A stretch of 64,000 nt of DNA from assembly GCA_035048815.1 (NCBI GenBank), contig JAUCBN010000035.1, positions 8,506,501-8,570,500 of the forward strand, read 5' to 3'. The notes beneath the pieces are model-generated. The model worked only from the letters and a program-made list of their open reading frames with translations, searched no databases and was not told where the DNA came from. Below, in pieces: positions 43,815 through 54,207 of the stretch; within the stretch, counting starts at the first letter, position 1; every line of letters starts with the position of its first letter. The stretch is from Abelmoschus esculentus. Its lineage: Eukaryota > Streptophyta > Magnoliopsida > Malvales > Malvaceae. A program made the position numbers and the translations under genes.

Positions 43815-45601
43815 TATAATGACCCTTATAAAATTCTTTAAAAATAATTGGGGTGTGTAGTAAAAAAGGGGAGAAAGGGTCACTAGTGGAATTGAAATTA
43901 GGGTTTGAAAAGTGAAATTTAGGATTTGGATTTGAAATAAAATTTTGGGGAAATTTAGAAAATTAGGATTTGATAATTAAAAATTAAAAATTAGGTTTTA
44001 AAATTATATACAAAAATTGGGAATTTTGAAATATTAAAAGAAACTTGAAATCTAGGGTTCTTAAAAAATAGAAATTGGAAGGTTAAAATTAGGGATTTGA
44101 GAAAAGAAATTTTAGATTGAAAAGGGAAATTTTAAAATTAGGGATTTTTAAAAAAGGGTGGAGTCGCCACCGGCCACTTTGGTAGGCCGGACACCGTAAA
44201 AACTAGAGATTCGAAATGATTTGGGTTCGAGAGTCGGTTACGGTTAAAAACGGGTTTAGGGTTTAAAACCGCCCAAAATTGGCACTTTTATAAATTACCG
44301 CTTAATTAATTTTAGATTTTTTGGATTAAAGTGGTATTTAAATTAATTTTTGTTTAAAGATTCGAATCAATTTTATTTTTACCGTGTCTTTATTCGGAGG
44401 CAACGCATACACTGCGACCATTACGTTGGAACACGGGCCCGTTACGACCAAATAAAGACGTTTAATTAGACTCATTAATTTAATGTGGTGTATGTAATTT
44501 ACAAAATTAAAAAAAAAAGTAATATATGTATATATATAAACATTTACATGAATAAAAAACCATAAAATGCATGACATATATACAAAGCATGTAACAACAT
44601 TAACAAAAATAAATAAATAAATATCATGAATAAAAAGGTACATAAACACTCAAGAATATTATACAACACATGATAACAAAGATTAAAATAAATAGACCAA
44701 CAAACAAATAACATATATAAATAAACAAAACATATAATAAACAAATAAAAAAACAATAAAAGATACCAATAAAAATATTCATATTTTCATTGAACCATAA
44801 GAATGGAATATACAATAAATATTTCAAAAAGAACTATATACATCTAAATATGCTCGATTAAAATCAATCCACAAATTAAACTAAACGGTAAAAATAATGA
44901 TTAGATTAGGGCATAACTTGAAAAATAATCAACCAAATGGGTGAAGTGATTCAATGAGAGTAAAAATATAAATAATGGAGGCTACCAACTTACCAATGAA
45001 AATGGAAATGGAAATGAAATGGAAATGGAAACTTGGCCCTGGAAATGGTTTTGGCCGAGTGAAAGAAATGGTCAGAGGCTTATGCGGCTGTGAAATGGAA
45101 AATGTGGTGAGGGGGTATGCGGCTAGGTATGAAAATATATGGTTAGGGGTCCTTTATTTTTAGGGTAAATGTTATATATATAGTTAGGGTAAAGGGTATT
45201 ATATGGGAATAAAATAGGTTTAGGTTTTAATATATAAGGGTATCTATAATATGATGAAGGGTATTTTAGGTTTATCCCTTTAAAAATAATAACCAATTAA
45301 AAACAAGACCTTGGGCACCAAGTAGGGATTTTTATTATATTTTTTTATATTATAAAATTATATTTAATAGGTCAAATTTATTTATGGTTTGGGCTTATAA
45401 AAGTGGGCTCTAATAAAAGGTTTTATTTATATCATATATTTATATATTTTTGGATTTTTGGTTTTAATTAAGAGATAGTAAGGATAATAATAATTATAAA
45501 ATAAGTGATAAAATTAGGGTAAGTTAAGGTGATTTGGGTATTAAAAAGGGATGTGGATTGATTTAATTCGAGCATAAACCCGGATAAAATTAGTGATTAC
45601 A
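43815..45601 (-). repeat. 3' LTR of the gypsy element
   Basis: 1,787 bp. On minus it starts TGTAATCAC (45,601) and ends near TGGTCATTATA; the end has decayed from the TACA form seen in the 5' LTR. It contains the two conserved hairpins at 44,386-44,459 and 44,170-44,190, and the box GGAGTCGCCA (44,160-44,169), equal to the 3' end of tRNA-Arg. Confidence 0.9.
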
Positions 45602-45616
45602 GTTGCCCCTCTTTGC
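45602..45616 (-). other. Polypurine tract
   Basis: AAGAGGGGCAAC on minus directly adjoins the 3' LTR start, the usual position for plus-strand priming. Confidence 0.6.
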
Positions 45617-45679
45617 TTATCGTTGTGAAACAATGATAAAGCAAAGACTACAAGCACTAATTTTATCCGACTTCCTTGT

Positions 45680-46500
45680 TTGGAGGTACTCTGATTTCTG
45701 ATCATTGCAGCATCTGATGGTCCCTCTCTTCGAGCGTATTCCGTGGTGGATGACCCCTCTCTTCGAGCGTATGTCGTAAAAAACAATGTTGATCCCTTCT
45801 CCGTAGAATCCACATCTTCGAGATACTCTAATTTCTGATCATTGAAGCATCTGACGGTCCCTCTCTTCAAGCGTATACCGTGGTGGGCGACCCCTCTCTT
45901 CGAGTGTATGTCGCAAAAACAATGTTGATCCCTTCTCCATAGAATCCACATCTTCGAGATGCTCTGATTTTTGATCATTGCAGCATCTGACGGTCCTCTC
46001 TTCGAGCGTATACCGTGGTGGGCGACCCCTCTCTTCGAGTGTATGTCGCAAAAACAATGTTGATCCCTTCTCCATAGAATCCACATCTTCGAGATGCTCT
46101 GATTTCTGATCATTGCAGCATCTGACGGTCCTCTCTTCGAGCGTATACCGTGGTGGGCGACCCCTTTCTTCGAGCATATATCGAAAAAAACAATGTTGAT
46201 CCCTTCTCCGTAGAATCCACATCTTCGAGATGCTCTGATTTCTAATCATTGCAGCATCTGACGGTCCCTCTCTTCGAGCGTATACCGTGGTGGGCGATCC
46301 CTCTCTTCAAGTGTATGTCGCAAAAACAATGTTGATCCCTTCTCCATAGAATCCACATCTTCGAGATGCTCTGATTTCTGATCATTGCAGCATCTAACGG
46401 TCCCTCTCTTCGAGCGTATACCGTGGTGGGCGACCCCTCTCTTTGAGCGTATGTCGCAAAGCATGACCTCCTTCTTCAAGCGTATGTCATAGAGAACGAT
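45680..46500 (-). repeat. 135-138 bp minisatellite, about six copies
   Basis: The marker ATCATTG starts at 45,701, 45,839, 45,974, 46,109, 46,245 and 46,381, steps of 138, 135, 135, 136 and 136 bp. The 135 bp units are 45 codons and keep a frame open on minus, giving long apparent frames (46,113-45,541; 46,249-45,839; 46,710-46,246) rich in charged residues. Each unit has internal near-repeats around TCTCTTCGAGCGTAT. I consider the frames a by-product of the repeat, not proven genes. Confidence 0.88.
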
Positions 46501-46709
46501 CTTGTTGAAAAGTGATGTCTTGCCTAGAGGCTCTTGAGGTTGTTGGTTGTCTTGGCATGAAAAAAATCTTTGTTGGTCTTTGTATATTCTCGATTGGTTG
46601 ACCTCGATCGTTTCTTTACTTTTTTCATCGTCTTCTTCTTCTTCATCTTCTTTTCTCAAATACCCTAAAAATCTTATAAAAGGTATCGATTTTTGATCAT
46701 CTTTTCTCA

Positions 46710-46850
46710 CATTTTTTCTTTTTCTCCTTTTCTCTCTTTTTTTCTTTTCTTTCTTTCTTTTTTTTTCTTTTTTCTTTTTTTCTTTTTCTTTATTTATTTT
46801 TCTCTCTCTTTCTTTTCTCTCATTTTTTTGTCTTTTTTTTCCCTTTTCAA
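46710..46850. repeat. Polypyrimidine tract (purine-rich in element sense)
   Basis: Nearly pure C/T run on plus with TTTCTTTTT-type units. Similar tracts lie at 49,078-49,200, 49,450-49,558 and 51,538-51,830, all inside the same gypsy element. Confidence 0.8.
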
Positions 46851-46854
46851 ATAT

Positions 46855-47770
46855 CCTTAAGAAAGGATCGAATTAAAAAGAAATTCATCTTGAGAAAATC
46901 ATCCTTAAGAAAGGATTTAATTGAGAAATTTGTTTTGAGGAAAACAACCTTTAAGAAATGATCAAATTAAGAAATTAGAGTTTTTGAGCAAAACATCCTT
47001 AATAAAGGATCAAATTGATAAATTTGCTTTTAAAAAAGTATCCTTAAGGAAGAATCAAACTAAGAAGTTTATTTTGAGAAAAACATCCTTGAGAAAGGAT
47101 CACATTGATACATTTGCTTTTAGAAAAGCATCCTTAAGGAATAATCAAACGAAGAAAATGCATCCTTAAGAAAGGATCAAATTGAGAAATTTGCTTTAAG
47201 AAAAGCATCATTAAGGAAGGAGTTAAGAAACTTGCTTCGAGAAAAACATCTTTAAGGAAAGATCAACTCGAGAAATCTGCTTTGAGAAAAGCATCCTTAA
47301 GGAAGGATTAAGTTAAGAAACTTGCTTTGAGAAAAGCATCTTTAAGAAAAGATCAACTCAAGAAATCTACTTTGAGAAAAGCATCCTCAAGGAAGGATCA
47401 AGTTAAGAAACTTGCTTTGAGAAAAGCATCCTTAAGAAAGGATCAAACTAAGAAGTTTGTTTTGAGGAAAATATCCTTAAGAAATGATCAAATTAAGAAA
47501 TTTGCTTTAAGAAAAGCATCCTTGAGGAAGGATCAAATTTGCTTTGAGAAAAGCATCCTTAAGGAAGGATAAAATTGAGAAATTTGCTTTGAGAAAAACA
47601 TCCTTAAGAAAGGATCAAATTTAAAAATTGGCTTTGAGAAAAACATCCTTAAGGAAGGATTAGATTAAGAAATTGGCTTTGAGAAAAGCATCCTTAAGGA
47701 AGGATTAAGAAATTTGTGTTTTAAGGAAAAACATCCTTAAGAAAGGATCAAATTTGAAGTTCAAATATAA
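46855..47770. repeat. 45 bp minisatellite, about 20 copies
   Basis: GCATCCTTAAGGAAGGATCA recurs with a 45 bp step (clear at 47,291, 47,336, 47,381). Most units contain TCCTTAAGGA, a perfect 10 bp palindrome, or a near form. The 45 bp step keeps a plus-strand frame open at 47,327-47,572 as a 15-residue repeat (LRKASLRKDQxKKFA type). Copies vary by point changes and a few lack part of the unit. Confidence 0.9.
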
Positions 47771-50009
47771 AGTGGTATCTTGCTTTAAGAATACCTGAAT
47801 ATCTCATAAAAAGATGGTATCTCCCTTTAGAGAATACCTAACATCTCATCTAGATGTTTCGATATTTGATCGTCTTGACACAAAAAGCGCGTTGCCCCTA
47901 AATAACCAAAGGTTGGAAGGCCTTTAAAAACCACGATCGTGTAATTTGAATGACTTTTGATCTTTGCTAAGATCTATCTCTGTAGATCAAATCTTTAACC
48001 AATCTTCAAAATTTCTGTTTAAAAAGAGTAAAATGCGATGATGACACGAATTAGAATGCTCATGATGCATGGATATCTAACATAGATGCATGAATATTTA
48101 ATCTAAATGATGCATGAATGTTCTTTTTCTTTTTCTTTCTTCTTGGAGGATAGGCTCTCGCTTTCTATTTACTAAACTCATCGGGCTTTCATCCTTCACC
48201 TTGTCTTGAAAGGAGATCATCGTCTTATGCCGATCGGAACAAAATCTTTCACCTTCTGTAATTCAACAGCTCATACTTGGTTGACAATGACACATCTAAA
48301 CCAGTTGTCTCCGAATTCAGTTGCATTCAGTTTATGGTAGTAGCTCTCAATCTCATATTCAGGCTTAGATCACTTAAGGTCTATCTTCAACATGTACATT
48401 GAGGGTTATTCTCTTGTATTTTTCTATCTTTGGGTCATCTGATTGACTCTCTTTAGGCCCTCAATATAACTTTTGCCCCAAAGGCCTGATGTTCATCTCT
48501 GCTCAATCTGTAACCACAATAGGCTCGGGTAATCTTTGTTTATTTATGCTAACCTGAATTCTCAAAGAATATCATCTTTCAAACGAAGTGGTATTTTCAA
48601 GAGACATCTTGTATCATACATTGCTCCTTCTTCTCGAGTCATATCAAAGATGATCATTTGCATCAACGACCTTGCATTTTGTAAATCTTTTTGAACAAAA
48701 CTTTTATTAAAAAATAATCTGCTAATTATAAGTAAAACAATATATACATGTTTTGGAAAATCCAAAAATTAGAAAAGAAAAGAAGAAAAAAAACATGGGT
48801 TCCTTGGATATCAAATGCAAGAGTGCCTTAGACTCAACTCTCTGTGTTCGGTTTTCAACCTTTGAACGTTGTGGCGATATTTGAAGTTTTGGAATTCCCT
48901 TCAGATTGCTCGGTTCATCCTCATGATTATCGTATTTGCTCGATCAAATCGAAGACTACTCCTTCTAGTTCTCAATATATTTCTCTTTTTATATATTCAA
49001 ACTTTCCGTACTTGCCCCACTGGTATCTTTTTGAGAATTCGAAGTGTGCTTCAGACTGCATCTAGACATATGAGTACTTTCTTTTTCTTTCTATCTCTCT
49101 TTTTCATTTTTGCTTTTCTCTCTCTCTCTCTTTTTCTCATTTTCTTTCTTTTTTTCTTTTTTCTTTTTCTCTCACATCTATTATTGTTCTTTTTCTTTTA
49201 AATTTTGGGGAAATCAACTCATCACAGTCCTTTGTCTCGAAAGTAATGATGGAGCATACAACAAAACTCCGAGTTACTCGGCATAGTCATGAATTTGAGA
49301 ATATTACCATCACTCATGAAGTGAAGACTTTGGATGGTGCATTGCTACCTTATTAGGCCTATCACTTTAGCGGAGTGCCCCGAATACTTCCACACTCTTG
49401 TTCGAATATACCTATTATCAGGTTTCGAATATTGGAGTACTTTTGTTTAATCTTTGTTCTCTCCTTTCTTTTTCTCTTTTCTCTCTTTTTTCCTTTTCTC
49501 TTTTTTTCCCTTCTTTCTCTTTTTTTTCTTTATTTTTCTTTCTTCTTTTTTTTCTCTGGATGCAATCCTTTTACTTAGAGGAATTCTTGAGATCAACCAA
49601 TTTCACCGGGCCTTTTCTAGGAGATTTTCTTATCATTGAACATCACTGAAGGAGTAGGAGTCTCATTTCTCGTGCATTACTGACCAAAGCTACTGATTAA
49701 GAAACCATACTTTATCGTAATCACAATGTTCCAACCATTTCTGAACCCACGTCACAACAAGCATGTGACATCCAAGGAACTCCGAGAGAAAAAGGAAAAC
49801 ACATATGTTTTTAAAAATATACATTCTTTCATTGAAACGAAAAAAAAAAGAGCAAACATAACATAAGCCCTTACAAAAAAGTATTTGTTACTTTCGGGCA
49901 AACAGTAACAAAATTAATTGATGCAAAACTTAAAATGCAAGGAGGCAGAAAATGAACATCTAAACTCGAAGATTAGAATCTTCCCAAAGATCATGTCCTC
50001 TACTCTTTC
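47771..50009. other. Non-coding internal part of the gypsy element
   Basis: This is where pol would lie in a complete element. I find no RT, integrase or protease motif in six frames. It holds two polypyrimidine tracts and only short frames. Confidence 0.6.
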
Positions 50010-51386
50010 TTAAAACTTCAGAATACCGGCCTCAATCAGTCCTTGAACCTTGTTCCTCAAAGCTCCACAATTCTCTGTTGTGTGGCCTGTGCTCCCTATA
50101 TGATAGTCACATGTGGCATTGACATTATATCCTTCAGGGTAAGGAGGATCCTTTGGCTTAGACTGCACCAAAGTCAAAAGTTTCTTCTCAATGAGAATTG
50201 GGAGTAACTTGGTGTAGGTCATAGGAATTGGATGAAGCACCTTTGTAGGTCTTGTATGAGTATGGGGACAATCTTGAGTTCGATTGGTTGAGTGAGAACT
50301 CACCACATAGACATGAGAATCTTCCTCTTTCTGAGAAGTTGTGCTATAAGGGTCATTCATCTTTCCCTTCTTAATAGCATACTCGATGCGTTCTCCGGTC
50401 ATAACCAACTCCGCAAAACTACTGATAGGGTGGCTTATCAAGCGATCATACAACACTCCCTTTAGTGTATCCACAAACATTTGAGAAAGTTCACTTTCGT
50501 CGAGCGGAGGTTGTACTTGTGCTGCAGCATCACGCCAACGTTGAGCGTACTCTCGAAGGCTTTCGTTATGCCCTTGTTTCATCCCTTGTAGCATGAGCCG
50601 ATTTGGAATCATATCGGTTACGTGCTTATACTGGTTTGTGAAAGCTTTGGCCAGATCCTTCCACGATTTAATTTGAGCACGGGTTAACTGATTATACCAT
50701 CTTGTGGCAGATCCCACCAGACTATCCTGGAAATAGTGGATTAACAACTTCTCATTGTTAGTAAAGCCCTCCATTTTCCGACAAAACATAGTTATATGTG
50801 CGATAGGGCAAGTCGTCCCATCAAACTTCTCAAAATCTGGGGTCTTGAACTTATAAGGGATCTCTAGACCTGAAACCAGACTAAGTTCACTGGCATTCAA
50901 CCCATACCATTCTTCTTCATCCTCTTTTATCTGAAGCTTCTCTTCAAACTCGTTCTTGGTTTTCTCTAATTGCTTTGAAAATTCAACCTTTAATTTTTCT
51001 AGCTCATCGAAGTCTGGAATGTCATCCCCCAAACCTTCCATATTAGTGAAAGTCACACCTGGTAGGGCTTGGGTAGAGGCACAAGCTTGAAGAGATGATG
51101 TTACTACTCCTTGAAGAGGTCTAGAAGTGTTAACAATAAAAACGGGAGGGCCCGAGGGGTCTTCAACAGAACATTTCCTTTGTTGGTCTTTCACTTTCCT
51201 TAGTCTCATCAAGTGAGCAACTTGTTTCATCATGTTTTGTTGAGACTTGATCATAGAATCTTCTAATTCTTTTTGAGTACGCTCTAATTGCCCCATAAGA
51301 TTGGCTTCTAACTTGGCAAAGTCTTCTTCCATTAGCCCTTCTTGGTGTTGGTAAAATACAAGCGAGAAACCTTCAATTACGGACAC
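50010..51386 (-). CDS. Retrotransposon Gag protein
   Basis: 458 codons open without a break if counted from a GTG; the first ATG is at about codon 19 (near 51,332), so the real product is about 440 residues. The N-terminal third is charged and likely coiled (EEDFAKLEANLMGQLERT; KLKVEFSKQLEKTKNEFEEKL). The Retrotrans_gag core follows (HYFQDSLVGSATRWYNQL; WKDLAKAFTNQYKH; SLREYAQRWRDAAAQVQP; MFVDTLKG), then a basic linker and a C-terminal knuckle-like CDYHIGSTGHTTENC. It would form the virus-like particle of the element and bind its RNA. The frame stops soon after the knuckle, and no protease follows. Intact gag without pol is a hallmark of mobilised non-autonomous elements. Confidence 0.9.
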   Translation of the reverse strand: MSVIEGFSLVFYQHQEGLMEEDFAKLEANLMGQLERTQKELEDSMIKSQQNMMKQVAHLMRLRKVKDQQRKCSVEDPSGPPVFIVNTSRPLQGVVTSSLQACASTQALPGVTFTNMEGLGDDIPDFDELEKLKVEFSKQLEKTKNEFEEKLQIKEDEEEWYGLNASELSLVSGLEIPYKFKTPDFEKFDGTTCPIAHITMFCRKMEGFTNNEKLLIHYFQDSLVGSATRWYNQLTRAQIKSWKDLAKAFTNQYKHVTDMIPNRLMLQGMKQGHNESLREYAQRWRDAAAQVQPPLDESELSQMFVDTLKGVLYDRLISHPISSFAELVMTGERIEYAIKKGKMNDPYSTTSQKEEDSHVYVVSSHSTNRTQDCPHTHTRPTKVLHPIPMTYTKLLPILIEKKLLTLVQSKPKDPPYPEGYNVNATCDYHIGSTGHTTENCGALRNKVQGLIEAGILKF

Positions 51387-52401
51387 GAGATCCTATAATT
51401 AACCTCCTTGTTTAATTAATGCATGATATATGCTATGAGATGCATGAGATGTATGCATGAATGCAAGTAAAGGTGTTGATCCCGCTAGTGATCGCCCTTT
51501 GAGCAACTTTCACCGGTTAAGATCTTAATACCCCTTATTATTTTTTCTTTTTCTTTTCTTTTTCATCTTTTTTTTTCTCTTTTTTTCTCTCTATTTTCTT
51601 GCTTCTTTCTCTATTCTCTCGATTTTCTTTTCTCTTTTTTTTTCATTTTCATTGTTTTTTCCTCTCTTTTTCCTATATTCTAAATTTTCTTTTCTTCTTT
51701 TTTTTCTTTTCTCTTTCTCTTTTCAATTTTTTTCTCAACCTTTTCTTTTCCTTAGTTTTATTTTCTCATTATTTTTTTTCTCCCTTTTTTATTTTTCTCC
51801 TTTTTCTTCTCTTTCTTTTTCTTGTTTTGACTCTCTAACTATAGTGAAAGCCTCTGATTGAACAAACCACTTAGTTCAACACCTTCATGAAATATTGATA
51901 CAAAAATGATAAAGCAAAAATGTAAGCAAGATAGGAGACAAAACAATCCTATTTATCCCATCTAAAAGAACCTAGGTTAACCGCATGGCTCTAATCAGGT
52001 AGGTTGACTAGATTCTCTAAATGCAGTTTTGGTTCTACGAGGTACCCAAATTGTCCTCGCTGTCCTCTTCTAAGAGTAGAAAGGCCCCCGATCATCATCC
52101 ATTATAGGCTCATCTTGACCGAGTTCAATTTAGGGGGTCCCTTTCGCTATGTCCATACGGAGGAACAATATCCTCACGAAAGCATAGGATAGTCGAGCCC
52201 CGAAGGTACTTTGCTAGGCCCATACGGAGGAACAATATCCTCACGAAAGCATAGCGTTTTCCCCCCACTTAGAGACGGGTTGAAATGTGTTGAAAGCTCA
52301 AATTAATAAACAAATAATAATTTAATTGCCACTTTATTCCACAACTTCCAAAATTAATTAAGCGGTATTTAAAAACAAGGCTTGACTCGTTTGAACAATT
52401 T
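51387..52401 (-). other. Untranslated leader of the gypsy element
   Basis: Between the PBS and gag. It holds a polypyrimidine tract on plus (51,538-51,830) and a direct repeat around CCATACGGAGGAACAATATC (52,154 and 52,220), about 66 bp apart. No convincing frame; Ogre elements can carry an extra ORF here, but I see none. Confidence 0.6.
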
Positions 52402-52420
52402 GTCCCCAGCGGAGTCGCCA
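52402..52420 (-). other. PBS complementary to tRNA-Arg
   Basis: On minus TGGCGACTCCGCTGGGGAC, two bases after the LTR end. To my knowledge this fits the 3' end of a plant tRNA-Arg (ending CAGCGGAGTCGCCA), the primer reported for Ogre elements. Confidence 0.75.
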
Positions 52421-52422
52421 AC

Positions 52423-54207
52423 TGTAGCGGCCCTTATAAAATTCTTTAAAAATAATTGGGGTGTGTAGTAAAAAAGGGGAGAAAGGGTCACTAGTGGAAT
52501 TGAAATTAGGGTTTGAAAAGTGAAATTTAGGGATTTGGATTTGAAATAAAATTTTGGGGAAATTTAGAAAATTAGGATTTGATAATTAAAAATTAAAAAT
52601 TAGGTTTTAAAATTATATACAAAAATTGGGAATTTTGAAATATTAAAAGAAACTTGAAATCTAGGGTTCTTAAAAAATAGAAATTGAAAGGTTAAAATTA
52701 GGGATTTGAGAAAAGAAATTTTAGATTGAAAAGGGAAATTTTAAAATTAGGGATTTTTAAAAATGGGTGGAGTCGCCACCGGCCACTTTGGTAGGCCGGA
52801 CACCGTAAAAACCAGAGATTCGAAATGATTTGGGTTCGAGAGTCGGTTACGGTTAAAAACGGGTTTAGGGTTTAAAACCGCCCAAAATTGGCACCTTTAT
52901 AAATTACCGCTTAATTAATTTTAGATTTTTTGGATTAAAGTGGCATTTAAATTAATTTTTGTTTAAAGATTCGAATCAATTTTATTTTTACCGTGTCTTT
53001 ATTCGGAGGCAACGCATACACCGCGACCATTACATTGGAACACGGGCCCGTTACGACCAAATAAAGACGTTTAATTAGACTCATTAATTTAATGTGGTGT
53101 ATGTAATTTACAAAATTAAAAAAAAAGTAATATATATATATATAAATATTTACATGAATAAAAAACCATAAAATGCATGGCATATATACAAAGCATGTAA
53201 CAACATTAACAAAAATAAATAAATAAATATCATGAATAAAAAGGTACATAAACACTTAAGAATATTATACAACACATGATAACAAAGATTAAAATAAATA
53301 GACCAACAAACAAATAACATATATAAATAAACAAAACATATAATAAACAAATAAAAAAACAATAAAAGATACCAATAAAAATATTCATATTTTCATTGAA
53401 CCATAAGAATGGAATACACAATAAATATTTCAAAAAGAACTATATACATCTAAATATGCTCGATTAAAATCAATCCACAAATTAAACTAAACGGTAAAAA
53501 TAATGATTAGATTAGGGCATAACTTGAAAAATAATCAACCAAATGGGTGAAGTGATTCAATGAGAGTAAAAATATAAATAATGGAGGCTACCAACTTACC
53601 AATGAAAATGGAAATGGAAATGAAATGGAAATGGAAACTTGGCCCTGGAAATGGTTTTGGCCGAGTGAAAGAAATGGTCAGAGGCTTATGCGGCTGTGAA
53701 ATGGAAAATGTGGTGAGGGGGTATGCGGCTAGGTATGAAAATATATGGTTAGGGGTCCTTTATTTTTAGGGTAAATGTTATATATATAGTTAGGGTAAAG
53801 GGTATTATATGGGAATAAAATAGGTTTAGGTTTTAATATATAAGGGTATCTATAATATGATGAAGGGTATTTTAGGTTTATCCCTTTAAAAATAATAACC
53901 AATTAAAAACAAGACCTTGGGCACCAAGTAGGGATTTTTATTATATTTTTTTATATTATAAAATTATATTTAATAGGTCAAATTTATTTATGGTTTGGGC
54001 TTATAAAAGTGGGCTCTAATAAAAGGTTTTATTTATATCATATATTTATATATTTTTGGATTTTTGGTTTTAATTAAGAGATAGTAAGGATAATAATAAT
54101 TATAAAATAAGTGATAAAATTAGGGTAAGTTAAGGTGATTTGGGTATTAAAAAGGGATGTGGATTGATTTAATTCGAGCATAAACTCGGATAAAATTAGT
54201 GATTACA
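52423..54207 (-). repeat. 5' LTR of the gypsy element
   Basis: 1,785 bp, minus-strand TGTAATCAC to GCTACA. Hairpins at 52,995-53,068 and 52,779-52,799. About 16 differences from the 3' LTR by eye, several of them C/T or G/A transitions. Confidence 0.9.

Noticed and set aside
44338..44827. Minus-strand frames of 67-103 codons repeated at 52,947-53,433
   Set aside because: They lie in the T-rich part of the two LTRs and are duplicated with them; composition is low-complexity.
45541..46710. Long minus-strand frames of 136-190 codons
   Set aside because: They are produced by the 135 bp minisatellite, whose unit length is divisible by three; no known domain, and overlapping frames are open as well.
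46855..47770. Regular repeats with a 45 bp step as a CRISPR-like array
   Set aside because: Repeats are contiguous without unique spacers, vary between copies and lie in a plant retroelement.
48844..49649. Several hydrophobic plus-strand frames
   Set aside because: They come from polypyrimidine tracts that code for Phe, Ser and Leu; no real membrane protein is supported.
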